From: Bradyrhizobium diversitatis | GTDB lineage: Bacteria > Pseudomonadota > Alphaproteobacteria > Rhizobiales > Xanthobacteraceae | Reading direction: 5' to 3' | Length of the DNA: 64,000 nucleotides | NCBI RefSeq assembly: GCF_016031635.1 | Contig: NZ_JACEGD010000003.1 | Span: forward strand, 202,285-266,284 | Part shown: positions 44,673-53,985 of the stretch, in pieces | Numbering within the stretch: position 1 is the first letter of the stretch | Layout: each line of letters opens with the position of its first letter | Notes under the pieces: model-generated | Seen by the model: only the letters and a program-made list of their open reading frames with translations | Told to the model about the DNA's origin: nothing | Databases searched by the model: none | Translations under genes and position numbers: made by a program

Positions 44673-45467
44673 TCAAAGCGCTCCGCGCAATTGCGCGTTC
44701 GCGGCGCCCAGCAGCCAGTCCGCCGGGCCTGCGGGGTCACAGCGGACGCGTTTCAGCTCGGCATGGGCGAACAATTCCGCCAGCCTGGGCTCGTTGCCCG
44801 AGGCCAGCAGCGTCAGCCGATTCAGCGTGCAGGCGATCGCCACGCGCCGGCTGGGCAGGCTGTCGCCCTGGCAGGTGAAGCCGGAGATCTGGAGCGCCGG
44901 CTCCTCACTGCGCTTGAGGTAGCCGAGACAGGCCTGCGCGCCCTCCATTGTGCCGGTTGGCCGGAACAGGGCGACGGGGCCGAATTTGGTGTCGATCAGG
45001 CCGGCCTGCTCGAGCGCGGTGGCCGCTCCCAAGCCCATCCGGGCGGCGAGATCTGCGGTCGCCGGACGTGTCACGTCGAATTCGGCGCCCTGGCGGTAGA
45101 TTTCGAGCTCGGCCACGGGCCTGCCCGCGTCATCGCTCCAGCGCAGCACGTCCCTGCGACCGCCTTCGGGGTGCCTCAGGATGAGGTAAGATACTGTTTT
45201 ATCGGAAGAATCGTGTCGACTGACGGCGAAGGCCGGGTGCGAACGGTCAGCCACGCTCCAGCCCGGTTTCCCGGCCGGCTCGTTGTCGCGCAGATCGGGC
45301 AGCTGGCCCAGCGCTGCGAGGGCGAGGATGGCAAACAGGGCGAGCGCCCCCACATAGGCGAACAGGTGCGCCAGCGTGCCGACGACCTCGTCGGCGAAGG
45401 CGAGCAGCGCCAGATGGATGGCGGTCCGGGTAGGGCTAACGGCCATGCTGGCCTCAGGCGACTGCAT
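44673..45467 (-). CDS. Hypothetical membrane-anchored protein
   Basis: 264 residues from ATG 45467 (AGGGA five bases upstream; a second ATG at 45446 is possible). One membrane helix (about 40-58: VGALALFAILALAALGQL) precedes a periplasmic domain of about 200 residues with YLILRHPEGGRRDVLRW and CLGYLKRSEEPALQISGFTC; two to four Cys there could form disulfides. I do not recognise the family. It is divergent from asd. Function unknown. Confidence 0.7.
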   Translation of the reverse strand: MQSPEASMAVSPTRTAIHLALLAFADEVVGTLAHLFAYVGALALFAILALAALGQLPDLRDNEPAGKPGWSVADRSHPAFAVSRHDSSDKTVSYLILRHPEGGRRDVLRWSDDAGRPVAELEIYRQGAEFDVTRPATADLAARMGLGAATALEQAGLIDTKFGPVALFRPTGTMEGAQACLGYLKRSEEPALQISGFTCQGDSLPSRRVAIACTLNRLTLLASGNEPRLAELFAHAELKRVRCDPAGPADWLLGAANAQLRGAL

Positions 45468-45583
45468 CCACGTCCCTAAGGCATGGTCCAACGTTGTCTT
45501 GAGGCCGGTTCTCGCATAGAAGCGCTGCTCTTCCTGTTTAAGCGTCAGCTTCAGGAACGGGCTTTTTCATCGGAGAGTGAACG

Positions 45584-46618
45584 ATGGGTTACAAAGTCGC
45601 AGTGGTCGGCGCGACCGGCAATGTCGGACGGGAAATGCTCAACATCCTGGATGAGCGCAAATTTCCCACGGACGAGGTCGTGGCCCTGGCCTCGCGCCGC
45701 AGCGTCGGCGTCGAGGTGTCCTATGGCGACCGCACCCTGAAGGTCAAAGCGCTGGAGCATTACGACTTCTCCGACGTCGACATCTGCCTGATGTCGGCGG
45801 GCGGGTCGGTGTCGAAGGAATGGTCGCCGAAGATCGGCGCCGCCGGCGCCGTCGTGATCGACAATTCCTCGGCCTGGCGCATGGATCCGGACGTGCCGCT
45901 GATCGTGCCGGAGGTGAACGCGGCTGCGACGGAAGGCTTCAAGAAGAAGAACATCATCGCCAACCCGAACTGCTCGACCGCGCAGCTCGTGGTCGCGCTC
46001 AAGCCGCTGCACGACAAGGCCACGATCAAGCGCGTCGTGGTCTCGACCTATCAATCGGTGTCGGGCGCCGGCAAGGACGCGATGGACGAGCTGTTCTCGC
46101 AGACCAAGGCCGTCTACACCAATGACGAGCTGGTCGCGAAGAAATTCCCCAAGCGCATCGCCTTCAACGTCATCCCCCACATCGATGTCTTCATGGAGGA
46201 CGGCTACACCAAGGAAGAGTGGAAGATGATGGCGGAGACCAAGAAGATTCTTGATCCCAAGATCAAGCTTACGGCCACCTGCGTGCGCGTGCCGGTGTTC
46301 GTCGGCCACTCCGAGGCCGTCAACATCGAGTTCGAGAACCCGATCAGCGCGGACGAAGCCCGCAACATCCTGCGCACCTCGCCGGGCTGCCTCGTCATCG
46401 ACAAGCAGGAGCCCGGCGGCTACGCCACGCCCTATGAGGCGGCCGGCGAGGATGCCACCTATATCAGCCGCATCCGCGAGGACGCGACCGTGGAGAACGG
46501 TCTGGTGCTCTGGTGCGTGTCGGACAATCTGCGCAAGGGCGCCGCGCTCAATGCGATCCAGATCGCCGAAGTGCTGATCAACCGCAAGCTGATCAGCGCG
46601 AAGAAGAAGGCGGCGTAA
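45584..46618 (+). CDS. asd: Aspartate-semialdehyde dehydrogenase
   Basis: A 344-residue cytoplasmic enzyme that reduces aspartyl phosphate to aspartate semialdehyde, on the way to lysine, threonine, methionine and peptidoglycan diaminopimelate. GATGNVGREML (about 9-19) binds NADPH. The active-site C130 is in NPNCSTAQL, with the catalytic His in the later HIDVF or ACVRVPVFVGHSE region. It is full length and likely essential. GAGAG precedes the ATG. A dispersed repeat follows. Confidence 0.97.
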   Translation: MGYKVAVVGATGNVGREMLNILDERKFPTDEVVALASRRSVGVEVSYGDRTLKVKALEHYDFSDVDICLMSAGGSVSKEWSPKIGAAGAVVIDNSSAWRMDPDVPLIVPEVNAAATEGFKKKNIIANPNCSTAQLVVALKPLHDKATIKRVVVSTYQSVSGAGKDAMDELFSQTKAVYTNDELVAKKFPKRIAFNVIPHIDVFMEDGYTKEEWKMMAETKKILDPKIKLTATCVRVPVFVGHSEAVNIEFENPISADEARNILRTSPGCLVIDKQEPGGYATPYEAAGEDATYISRIREDATVENGLVLWCVSDNLRKGAALNAIQIAEVLINRKLISAKKKAA

Positions 46619-46645
46619 GCCGCCGCTCGGCGGTCACACCCCTCT

Positions 46646-46833
46646 CGTCGTCCCGGACAAGCGCGCCAAAAGCGCGCGCAGATCCGGGACCCATAGCCAC
46701 AGGAAGTGGTTTGGCGAAGAACGTGGTTGTCAGCTCGCACGACAACGTAAGCTTGGGGCTATGGGTCCCGGATCTGCGCTCCGCCCTGGACAACGCTACG
46801 CGTTGCCAAGAGCTGCGCTTGTCCGGGACGGCG
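46646..46833. repeat. CGTCGTCCCGG dispersed repeat, copy 2
   Basis: Starts CGTCGTCCCGGACAAGCG and ends GCTTGTCCGGGACGGCG. Inside are GGGACCCATAGCCACAGGAAG, split by variable bases, and GGCTATGGGTCCCGG. Same family as 38045-38201. It fills the gap between asd and the converging carbonic anhydrase gene. Confidence 0.9.
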
Positions 46834-46865
46834 ATCTCGTTTGATGCGGCAGTATACGAAACCGC

Positions 46866-47510
46866 TCAAGCCGCGCTGCGCGCGTTCTTGAATTCCTTCG
46901 TCGTCTTGTCCAGCACGAACAGCGAGCCCTCCGAGACGCCGAAATAGGCGCCGTGCGTCTGCATCTGGCCGCTCTCAACCGCCTTGCGCACGAACGGGAA
47001 GGTCATCAGGTTTTCCAGGCTGCGGAACACGGCGGCCTTCTCGATGCGCTCGACGAACTGCGCCATGCTCTCGTGCTCGCGCTGCTCGACCACTTCGCCC
47101 GGCTTGATGAACATCTGCATCCACTTGCCGATGAAGTCGCCCGGCGTGAGCGGCTCGATCTTGTCGACGAAGGCGCGGATGCCGCCGCATTGCGCGTGGC
47201 CAAGCACCACGATGTGCTTCACCTTCAGCACCGTCACGGCATATTCCAGCGCCGCCGAGACGCCGTGAGCGGTGCCGTCGGGCTGATACACCGGCACGAG
47301 GTTGGCGATGTTGCGGACGACGAACAATTCGCCGGGGCCGACGTCGAAGATCACTTCCGGCGAGACGCGGCTGTCGCAGCAGCCGATCACCATCACTTCG
47401 GGCGACTGCCCCTTCACCGACAGCTCGCGATAGCGGGTCTGCTCGGTCGGCAGCCGCTGGGTGGCGAAGGCCTTGTAGCCTTCCAGCAAATGCTTCGGGA
47501 ATGTCATCAT
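46866..47510 (-). CDS. Beta-class carbonic anhydrase
   Basis: A 214-residue zinc enzyme that interconverts CO2 and bicarbonate. Zinc ligands C45 (CCDSRVSPE, with D46/R48 dyad), H105 and C108 (LGHAQCGG) are all present. RNIANLVP is conserved. The length is normal. It is divergent from a CitE-like lyase gene. In rhizobia such enzymes support carboxylases and growth in air. The start has a tandem Met, so 47507 is an alternative. Confidence 0.95.
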   Translation of the reverse strand: MMTFPKHLLEGYKAFATQRLPTEQTRYRELSVKGQSPEVMVIGCCDSRVSPEVIFDVGPGELFVVRNIANLVPVYQPDGTAHGVSAALEYAVTVLKVKHIVVLGHAQCGGIRAFVDKIEPLTPGDFIGKWMQMFIKPGEVVEQREHESMAQFVERIEKAAVFRSLENLMTFPFVRKAVESGQMQTHGAYFGVSEGSLFVLDKTTKEFKNARSAA

Positions 47511-47613
47511 ACCTATGCCTAATCATAGACCGCTGGGGTGAACAAGCCTTTCGAATGGGCAGGCCAAGTGCTATCGGCTGATGTCGGACGACAGACGAGG
47601 AAGGAACGCTTGC

Positions 47614-48495
47614 ATGACCCGCCCGCGCCGCAGCCATCTGTTCATGCCCGGCTCCAACCCCCGCGCGCTGGAAAAGGCGCGCAATCTCGCCGCCGACGGC
47701 CTGATCCTCGATCTGGAAGACTCGGTCGCTCCCGAGGCCAAGGCGGCGGCGCGTGACGGCATCGCCGCCGCGATCGCGGCCAAGGGCTTTGGCAAGCGCG
47801 AGGTTTTGATCCGGACTAACGGCCTCGACACGCCGTGGTGGGCCGATGACGTCGCGATGGCCGCCAAGGCCTCGCCCGACGGCATCCTGGTTCCAAAAGT
47901 TTCAAGCATCGAGGATCTCGACGCCATCGGCCGCCGCCTCGCCGAGCTCGGTGCCGCGCCGAGCGTGAAGGTCTGGGCCATGATCGAGACCGCGCGCGCG
48001 GTGCTGCACGCCGAGGAACTGGCCGCCGCCGGGCGCGATCCATCGCGGCGCCTCTCCGGCTTCGTGTTCGGCCCGAACGATATCTCGCGCGAGACGCGGA
48101 TCCGGATGCTGCCGGGCCGCGCCGCGATGGTTCCGATGATCACCCACTGCATCCTGGCGACGCGCGCCCACGGCCTCGAGATCCTCGACGGCCCCTACAG
48201 CGACATCGCCAATTCCGACGGCTTCGCCACCGAATGCGCGCAAGGGCGCGATCTCGGCTTCGACGGCAAGACGCTGATCCACCCCTCGCAGATCGACGCC
48301 TGCAACGCGATCTTCACGCCTCCCGAAGAGGAAGTCGCGCGCGCTCGAAAGATCATCGCCGCGTTCGAGCTGCCCGAGAACGCCTCGCGCGGCGCGATCC
48401 GCCTCGACGGCGCCATGGTGGAGCGCCTGCACGCCGACATGGCCCGCCGCACCATCGAGATCGCGGACGCGATCGCGGCGATGGGGAAGGGCTGA
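47614..48495 (+). CDS. CitE-like CoA ester lyase (HpcH/HpaI aldolase family)
   Basis: A 293-residue TIM-barrel protein. RSHLFMPGSNPRALEKA at the start and LILDLEDSVAPEAK (Mg-binding acidic residues near 33-41) are standard for citrate lyase beta/malyl-CoA lyase-like enzymes; VWAMIETARAVLHAEEL and GFDGKTLIHPSQ follow. It may cleave or hydrolyse malyl-CoA, citramalyl-CoA or a related ester; the subgroup cannot be settled by eye. GAGGAAGGA precedes the ATG at 47614. Divergent from the carbonic anhydrase. Confidence 0.87.
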   Translation: MTRPRRSHLFMPGSNPRALEKARNLAADGLILDLEDSVAPEAKAAARDGIAAAIAAKGFGKREVLIRTNGLDTPWWADDVAMAAKASPDGILVPKVSSIEDLDAIGRRLAELGAAPSVKVWAMIETARAVLHAEELAAAGRDPSRRLSGFVFGPNDISRETRIRMLPGRAAMVPMITHCILATRAHGLEILDGPYSDIANSDGFATECAQGRDLGFDGKTLIHPSQIDACNAIFTPPEEEVARARKIIAAFELPENASRGAIRLDGAMVERLHADMARRTIEIADAIAAMGKG

Positions 48496-48674
48496 AGAGA
48501 GGTCCTGGCGCCGGATATCCGCCTGGCGCGGATTTCCCGTCAGTATCGATAGGCCGCTCGCCTGGTGCGCCGGGATTCCTGTAACTTAGATCACACAGTC
48601 CGGCTGATTGCTCGGATAAATTTGCGTTGTTTGAATACTGCTTCCCGTCCCCGATATGGCGAGTGGGCTTTCGC

Positions 48675-50159
48675 ATGTTTCGCAGATTATTCTATTGCTG
48701 TGTCATTCTTGCCCTCGCAGGACCCGCAGCCGCTATTGACCGCGTCAAAGCCGAGTCGAACGCTGCCATTGCCGCCGCCTCCGAGCAAATACGGCGAGAT
48801 CCCAAGGACGCGAATGCGTACTACAACCGGGGCAACGCTTACGCCGCCAGGGGCGATACGGACCGCGCCATAGCCGACTACACGGCGACGATCCGGCTCG
48901 ATCCGGCGCATGCGAATGCCTACTACAACCGGGGCAACGGTTACAGCAGCAAGGGCGACACGGACCGTGCCATTGCTGACTACACGGCGACGATCCGGCT
49001 CGATCCGGCCTATGCCAACGCGTACTACAACCGAGGCAACGCCTACAGCAACAAGGGCAACACCGATCGGGCCATAGCCGACTACACCGAAGCGGTGCGC
49101 CTGCAGCCGGCGAATGCGAACGCGTATTTCAATCGCGGCAACGCCTACGGCAACAAGGGCGACGCGGACCGCGCCATCGCCGACTACACCGAAACGATAC
49201 GCGTGGATCCCACCTATGCGAACGCCTATGTCAATCGCGGGCTGGCCCACGAGAAGCGCGGCGATTTCGCCAAGGCAAGAGCCGATTTCAACGCCACGCT
49301 CGGACTGACCCAGAGCGCCACTAGATGGGCTCTGGACAAGGCGCGTGAGCGGCTCTCCGCCCTGCCGCCGCCGCCGCCGCCAGCTACGATCCTGGTCGAG
49401 AAAGCGGGCGTCCCTCCGTCCGTCGTGGCGCCCGGGGTTGCGAACGGTGATCGCCGTATCGCCCTCGTCATCGGCAACTCGGCTTATGAAAACGTCGCCG
49501 CACTGCCGAACCCCGTCCGCGACGCGAGCCTCGTCGCCGACGTGCTGAGGCTCACCGGGTTCGAAGCGGTCACGCTGCTGACCAATCTGCGCAAGGATGC
49601 GTTGGTGAATGCCTTGCGCGAGTTCGCAGCACGCGCGGAGACGGCGGATTGGGCGGTCGTGTATTATGCCGGACACGGCATGGAGGTCGGCGGCGTCAAT
49701 TATCTCATCCCGACCGATGCGAGGATCGCCGCGGACCGCGAAATCGGATTCGAAGCAGTGCCGGTCGATCAGGTCCTCAATGCCGCCGAGCGCGCCAGAA
49801 AATTGCGCCTCGTCATTCTCGATGCGTGCCGTGACAATCCGTTCGCCGCCCAGATGAAACGCACGATGACGGTGGCATCACGTTCCGTGTCGCGAGGCCT
49901 CGCCCCGCTCGAGCCGGAGGCTGGAACGCTGGTGGTCTATGCCGCCAAGGACGGCGAGACCGCGCTCGACGGTGACGGGATCAACAGTCCGTTCGCGACC
50001 GCCTTCGTCAAGAATCTTCCGACGCCGGGCCTCGAAGTCCGCAGGCTGTTCGATTTCGTTCGCGACGATGTCATGGAAGCGACCGGCCGCAGGCAAAAGC
50101 CGTTCAGCTACGGCTCGATCTCCGGACGGCAGGATTTTTATTTCGTGGCCGGCAAGTGA
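48675..50159 (+). CDS. Secreted TPR-repeat caspase-like (peptidase C14) protein
   Basis: A 494-residue protein. A signal peptide (LFYCCVILALAGPAAA) leads to five 34-residue TPR units (about 47-216) that are nearly identical to each other (NAYYNRGNAY, then DRAIADYT), a Pro tract (230-236), and a caspase-like domain (about 258-480). The catalytic dyad is H334 (YYAGHGMEV) and C385 (ILDACRDNP). Rhizobial metacaspase-like proteins of this design are common, but substrates are unknown. The export signal places the protease in the periplasm or outside. The upstream region is AT-richer. It converges on the LssY-domain gene. Confidence 0.9.
   Translation: MFRRLFYCCVILALAGPAAAIDRVKAESNAAIAAASEQIRRDPKDANAYYNRGNAYAARGDTDRAIADYTATIRLDPAHANAYYNRGNGYSSKGDTDRAIADYTATIRLDPAYANAYYNRGNAYSNKGNTDRAIADYTEAVRLQPANANAYFNRGNAYGNKGDADRAIADYTETIRVDPTYANAYVNRGLAHEKRGDFAKARADFNATLGLTQSATRWALDKARERLSALPPPPPPATILVEKAGVPPSVVAPGVANGDRRIALVIGNSAYENVAALPNPVRDASLVADVLRLTGFEAVTLLTNLRKDALVNALREFAARAETADWAVVYYAGHGMEVGGVNYLIPTDARIAADREIGFEAVPVDQVLNAAERARKLRLVILDACRDNPFAAQMKRTMTVASRSVSRGLAPLEPEAGTLVVYAAKDGETALDGDGINSPFATAFVKNLPTPGLEVRRLFDFVRDDVMEATGRRQKPFSYGSISGRQDFYFVAGK
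48813..49322 (+). repeat. Five 102-bp tandem repeats encoding the TPR units
   Basis: Each unit of 102 bases (34 codons) contains ACTACAACCGGGGCAACG-like and GCCGACTACACGG-like segments. Units 1-4 are highly similar at the DNA level and the fifth is more diverged, which indicates recent internal duplication and possible copy-number change between strains. Confidence 0.85.
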
Positions 50160-50220
50160 TGTCGGCCTTGGTAGAATTAAGCCGGAGCTTTACCGAAGTG
50201 CCTGCAGGAATGAGCAAGGG

Positions 50221-51042
50221 CTAAGGCGTCGTTTCGGCTTGGCGAGCGATGCCGTGCCATATGGCATCCTTGAGAGCGATGAATGAGGGCGGTGGAATGG
50301 TCGGCGGATCGGCGGGTCCGCTCGCCGCTCCCGGCACCAGGACGGCGACGTGGATCTCGCCATCCGTATAGTAGGGGTCGCCGCCACCGTTTCGGCCGAA
50401 CAGAGTGGGGCCTATGCCGGAGATCTGAAAGAAACTGCTGACGACGCGGGCCGCTCGCAGGTCGGCCATCAGGAGATCCCGCTCGGCATCGATGTTGGCC
50501 GCGATGTGATGGGTGACCTGTCCCGTATCGTGGCTCAGCCCGACGCCTCGGTCGAAAGTTGCCGAACCGAGCCAGACTGGTCGACCGTCATCACCCTTTT
50601 CGAGGGCCTTCCAGAACCGAACGTGATTCCGCCGATCTGCACTTTTCCCTGCAGGCTTCTCGAACGCGTATTGCTCCTTCTTTCCCAGATAGTAGAGCGG
50701 GCTGACCGGAGCGTCGCGATACGGTCGATCCAGTACCACGCTCCCGACGATCTCGATGCTTGATCGCAGCGTCACGGCGTCGGCCGCAGACCATCCCGCC
50801 GCGTTCATGGCGCGGACGACATCTCCGCCCTCGCCAACAAGTCCAACGTTCAGAGGGTCACCAGGGATATCGTCCGATGTCCTGGTGAGCATCGGCAACG
50901 AAGCGAGCCCCGCTTCTTGTTCGTGGTGAATCCACAGGGTGGGCACCAGAACATATGCGAGGGCTAGATAGACGAGCACAACAAAGGCCAGCACGAAAGG
51001 CCACCGTCGCTTCCTCGTCCCGGTCTTCGCGGAATTGGTCAT
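50221..51042 (-). CDS. LssY C-terminal-domain membrane-anchored protein
   Basis: 273 residues. A polybasic start (GTRKRRWPF) and one membrane helix (about 16-38) lead to an extracytoplasmic domain that resembles the LssY C-terminal domain: GDPLNVGLVGEGGDVVRAMNAAGW, the DRPYRDAPVSPLYYLGKKEQ stretch and FDRGVGLSHDTGQVTHHIA, RDLLMADL. The LssY name comes from a Legionella type I secretion cluster protein, and its function is not defined. No transport genes are adjacent. The gene is leftward and converges on the caspase gene. Confidence 0.75.
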   Translation of the reverse strand: MTNSAKTGTRKRRWPFVLAFVVLVYLALAYVLVPTLWIHHEQEAGLASLPMLTRTSDDIPGDPLNVGLVGEGGDVVRAMNAAGWSAADAVTLRSSIEIVGSVVLDRPYRDAPVSPLYYLGKKEQYAFEKPAGKSADRRNHVRFWKALEKGDDGRPVWLGSATFDRGVGLSHDTGQVTHHIAANIDAERDLLMADLRAARVVSSFFQISGIGPTLFGRNGGGDPYYTDGEIHVAVLVPGAASGPADPPTIPPPSFIALKDAIWHGIARQAETTP

Positions 51043-51196
51043 GCGGTATCGTTCGAGCCAGTATACGCGACAGCATACCTATCCAGCATAGTCCGTGACA
51101 ACGTCCGGTGCGAGGTTTGCCCCCGCAGGGGCGTGCGCCAAGCCGATGGCCCCGTTCTCGCCGAAAATCTCACTCGTCGGTCGAGCCCCCCGCGAC

Positions 51197-51616
51197 TCAG
51201 TGCGGCACGATCTCTGCGCGATCAAGCGACTCCAGCGTCGAGGCGTTGCCGCAATAGCCGTGGTAATTCTCCGCGGCGGTGCCCTCGGCGAGATCGCGGT
51301 CGCACTGCCCCTTCTGATCGCAGAGCGAGCAGACCCGCTCCATGTCGCGCAGCAGCAGGGGCTGTGCGCGGCCGAGGCCTTCGGCGCTGATGCCGAGCTG
51401 CTCCAGCATCTTCGGCAGCTCGTCGGCGGCGTGCCGGCCGTGACGGACCAGCTCTTCGAGATCGTCGGGCGCGATCCTGAGATCATTCGCGATCCGGTCG
51501 AAATCGGCGCGATCGAGCTGCCGCATCTCGTTCATCTCGCGGCGATGCTTCAGCCAGCTCGCAAAGGACTCGATGAGGTCCTGAACGATGGGATAAGGCT
51601 TGCTTGCGGTGCTCAT
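51197..51616 (-). CDS. DUF6455-like small protein
   Basis: 139 residues, no signal peptide. A helical N-terminal part (FASWLKHRREMNEMRQLDRADF) resembles DUF1127-type helices. Then comes DDLEELVRHGRHAADELPKM and a Cys-containing tail (CSLCDQKGQCDRDL and YHGYCGN), which may bind a metal. The arrangement is what I recall for DUF6455 in Bradyrhizobium. ATG 51616 has GGAG upstream. Function unknown. Confidence 0.75.
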   Translation of the reverse strand: MSTASKPYPIVQDLIESFASWLKHRREMNEMRQLDRADFDRIANDLRIAPDDLEELVRHGRHAADELPKMLEQLGISAEGLGRAQPLLLRDMERVCSLCDQKGQCDRDLAEGTAAENYHGYCGNASTLESLDRAEIVPH

Positions 51617-51781
51617 GGAACGCTCCATTCGGACGTCGGAATTGGAGCGAATTAAGCACAATGGTGCAGGAGCGCGTTGCGCTGGATCAAACAGGATTCA
51701 GCGTCTCGTGTCCCGGACGCGCTGCAGCGCGATTGGGATGGGCACGATGTGGTCGTCGAAAGAGCGTAAGTCCCTCGACAT

Positions 51782-51869
51782 CGTCATGGCCGGGCTTGAC
51801 CCGGCCATCCACGCCTTGGTGCGCAGTGCAAAGAACGCGGATGCTCGGGACAAGCCCGGGCATGACGAC
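51782..51869. repeat. CGTCATGGCCGGG palindromic repeat, copy 1
   Basis: The ends CGTCATGGCCGGGCTTG and CAAGCCCGGGCATGACG are inverted, with GACCCGGCCATCCACG inside. A longer relative is at 55898-56022. Confidence 0.85.
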
Positions 51870-51908
51870 CACTTATGCTGCTATGCGATCGTTCAAGGTA
51901 GCGGAGAG

Positions 51909-52694
51909 CTACCTAAACTTTTCCGCCGCCCAGGCATACAGGCTGCCCGGAATCGGCTTTTCGCCGCCGCGGCCCTTGGGCGAGATGTGCAGGCCGATGA
52001 TCTCGGGGCTGGTGACGAGGCCGAGATAGCTCGATGGGTCGAAGAAGCGTTTCGGCTCGGCATGCACGGCATAGAACGATTGCTTCGGAAGTGCGTTGTG
52101 CAACTCGCCGGTGCGGCGCGCGAGCGCGGTCAGCGCGGCAGGGCCGTAGATCGCGACGCGAATATCCGAAAGGCGGTTCGAGCCGCCGCGCAGGCGGCGC
52201 ATCATGAAGGTGATGCGGTGGCGCAGCGACAGCCAGTCCGGCGTCAGCTCATCCTGTTCCATCAGCTCCTCGAACGCGCGCACGATGCCGTGCCCGGGCG
52301 GAAGATAGATCACGGAGTTGCCGAGCTGGCGCGGCCGCTCCCAGGCGAAGTACGGCTTTGCCGGATCGATCTCGATGGGCTTCAAGAGCAGCACGTCGGC
52401 ATCGAGCCAGAGGCCGAGGCCCTTCGCCATCAGCTTCATGCGGAAGAAGTCGCTGAACTGCAGCGCGGTCCAGTCGCGCCAGCTGCCGTCCGGCTGCGGC
52501 GGCCGCAGCCGTTCGGAGAACGCGTGCGGCAGGATCGCCTCGGCATCCGCATTGGCGATTCCTGCGGGCAGGCCGGGAATGGTGTCGAAGCTGTAGACCG
52601 TGATCTTGTGGCCGGCAGCGAGCTGCGAGCGCAGGCAGGTCCGGCGCAGCGCATCCATCGGGCCATGCCAGAAGGTGACGATCTCGGGCAGCAT
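51909..52694 (-). CDS. DXD-motif glycosyltransferase
   Basis: A 261-residue soluble glycosyltransferase of the Gly-rich capsular/Gb3-like sugar-binding type. The DXD motif is in GLGLWLDADVLLL (D98, D100), preceded by WTALQFSDFFRMKLM, which is the usual helix before the DXD in these enzymes. HGIVRAFEELM and LYGPAAL-like IYGPAALTAL follow. It transfers a sugar from a nucleotide donor; the acceptor is unknown, and no polysaccharide cluster is adjacent. It is transcribed leftward after leuD, beyond a terminator. Confidence 0.8.
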   Translation of the reverse strand: MLPEIVTFWHGPMDALRRTCLRSQLAAGHKITVYSFDTIPGLPAGIANADAEAILPHAFSERLRPPQPDGSWRDWTALQFSDFFRMKLMAKGLGLWLDADVLLLKPIEIDPAKPYFAWERPRQLGNSVIYLPPGHGIVRAFEELMEQDELTPDWLSLRHRITFMMRRLRGGSNRLSDIRVAIYGPAALTALARRTGELHNALPKQSFYAVHAEPKRFFDPSSYLGLVTSPEIIGLHISPKGRGGEKPIPGSLYAWAAEKFR

Positions 52695-52724
52695 GAGGAA
52701 AAGCTATACGGGATATCCGGAGCA

Positions 52725-52760
52725 AAGAAAAAGCCCCGGCGCGGATGGCGCACCGGGGCT
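52725..52760 (-). terminator. Rho-independent terminator of leuD
   Basis: On the minus strand AGCCCCGG (52760-52753) pairs with CCGGGGCT (52739-52732) around a 13-base loop, and is followed by TTTTTCTTT. It lies between leuD (stop at 52836) and the glycosyltransferase gene start (52694). Confidence 0.88.
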
Positions 52761-52775
52761 CGAACGAGAACTAGA

Positions 52776-52820
52776 GCATGATCAGGAAAAGTGTGCAGCG
52801 GTTTTCCGGAAAGATCATGC
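52776..52820. repeat. RIME-like palindrome, copy 2
   Basis: GCATGATCAGGAAAAG...GGAAAGATCATGC, nearly the same as 2698-2742. It lies just after the leuD stop, before the terminator hairpin. Confidence 0.9.
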
Positions 52821-52835
52821 TCAAAAAATACGAGA

Positions 52836-53441
52836 TCAGGCCCAGGCGCGTTCGCGCTTGAGCTTCTCCTCGTAGCTGTCGATCGAGGCCTTCTTCTCCA
52901 TGGTGAGACCGATGTCGTCGAGGCCGTTGATCAGGCAGTGCTTGCGGAACGGATCGATCTCGAACTTGACCTTGCCGCCGTCGGGGCCGCGGATCTCCTG
53001 GTTCGGCAGGTCGATCGTCAGCGTCGCGTTGGCGCCGCGTTCGGCATCGTCGAACAGCTTGTCGAGGTCTTCTTGGCTGACGCGGATCGGCAGGATGCCG
53101 TTCTTGAAGCAGTTGTTGTAGAAGATGTCGCCGAACGAGGTCGAGATCACGCAGCGGATGCCGAAGTCGAGCAGCGCCCAGGGCGCGTGCTCGCGGCTCG
53201 AACCGCAGCCGAAATTGTCGCCGGCGACCAGAACCTTGGCGTTGCGATAGGCGGGCTGGTTGAGAACGAAATCCGGGTTCTCGCTGCCGTCGTCCTTGTA
53301 GCGCTGCTCGGAGAAGAGCCCCTTGCCAAGGCCGGTGCGCTTGATGGTCTTGAGGTACTGCTTCGGAATGATCATGTCGGTGTCGACATTGATGATCTTC
53401 AGCGGCGCCGCGACGCCTTCCAGCGTGGTGAACTTGTCCAT
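52836..53441 (-). CDS. leuD: 3-isopropylmalate dehydratase small subunit
   Basis: A 201-residue subunit that with LeuC isomerises 2- to 3-isopropylmalate. [20 protein letters not shown] near the start and [17 protein letters not shown] near residue 75 are the aconitase C-terminal-domain signatures. The C-terminal [14 protein letters not shown] stretch [17 protein letters not shown] is standard. It is separate from leuC (3 kb away) and leuB (9 kb away). It ends in a RIME-like palindrome and a T-rich terminator. Confidence 0.97.
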   Translation of the reverse strand: MDKFTTLEGVAAPLKIINVDTDMIIPKQYLKTIKRTGLGKGLFSEQRYKDDGSENPDFVLNQPAYRNAKVLVAGDNFGCGSSREHAPWALLDFGIRCVISTSFGDIFYNNCFKNGILPIRVSQEDLDKLFDDAERGANATLTIDLPNQEIRGPDGGKVKFEIDPFRKHCLINGLDDIGLTMEKKASIDSYEEKLKRERAWA

Positions 53442-53576
53442 GGTTGCGCTTTCCCGGGTGGGTCTGGAGGAACGGGTATTTATCGCGATCGGGGCGGGAA
53501 TCCTAGGCCGAAATCGGCAGGTCTAGTCTGCTTGGCGGGATCAAGCCACGGAGGAGGTGCGCTCCCTCTACGCTTC

Positions 53577-53975
53577 CTACTCCGCCCGCGCCTCAATCGC
53601 GGCCATATCGTCGTCCGAGAGGCCAAAATGGTGGCCGATCTCGTGGATCAGGACGTGGCGGACGATATGGCCGAGGCTTTCGTCGTGCTCGGCCCAGTAA
53701 TCCAGGATCGGCCGGCGGTAGAGCCAGACCATGTTCGGCAGCCGCGCCACGTCGCCAAAACTCTGCTGCGGCAGGCCGACGCCTTGGAACAGGCCGAGCA
53801 GGTCGAACTCGCTGTCGCACCCCATCTCGTCCAGGACCTCCTCGGTCGGGAAGTCGTCAACGCGGACAATCACGCCCTCGCAGAGCTTGCGAAACTCGGC
53901 CGGGAGCCGCTCGAACACCTCGTGAGCCATCGCTTCCATCTCGGCCAGCGAGGGCGCTTTCAATTCCGTCCACAT
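53577..53975 (-). CDS. Zincin-like metallopeptidase (DUF1025/PF06262 type)
   Basis: A 132-residue protein with H111-E112-x2-H115-x5-D121 (HEIGHHFGLSDDD), the MpriBi/DUF1025-type zinc site, and typical LGLFQGVGLP and RLPNMVWLYRRPIL before it. It is probably a small cytoplasmic metalloprotease; its substrates are unknown. The ATG follows a palindromic repeat (53986-54042) on its upstream side. Confidence 0.9.
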   Translation of the reverse strand: MWTELKAPSLAEMEAMAHEVFERLPAEFRKLCEGVIVRVDDFPTEEVLDEMGCDSEFDLLGLFQGVGLPQQSFGDVARLPNMVWLYRRPILDYWAEHDESLGHIVRHVLIHEIGHHFGLSDDDMAAIEARAE

Positions 53976-53985
53976 GGGCTTCTTC

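Noticed and set aside
48813..49322. Regularly spaced repeats, considered as a CRISPR array
   Set aside because: Units are 102 bases in frame and encode TPR motifs; there are no short repeats with unique spacers and no cas genes.
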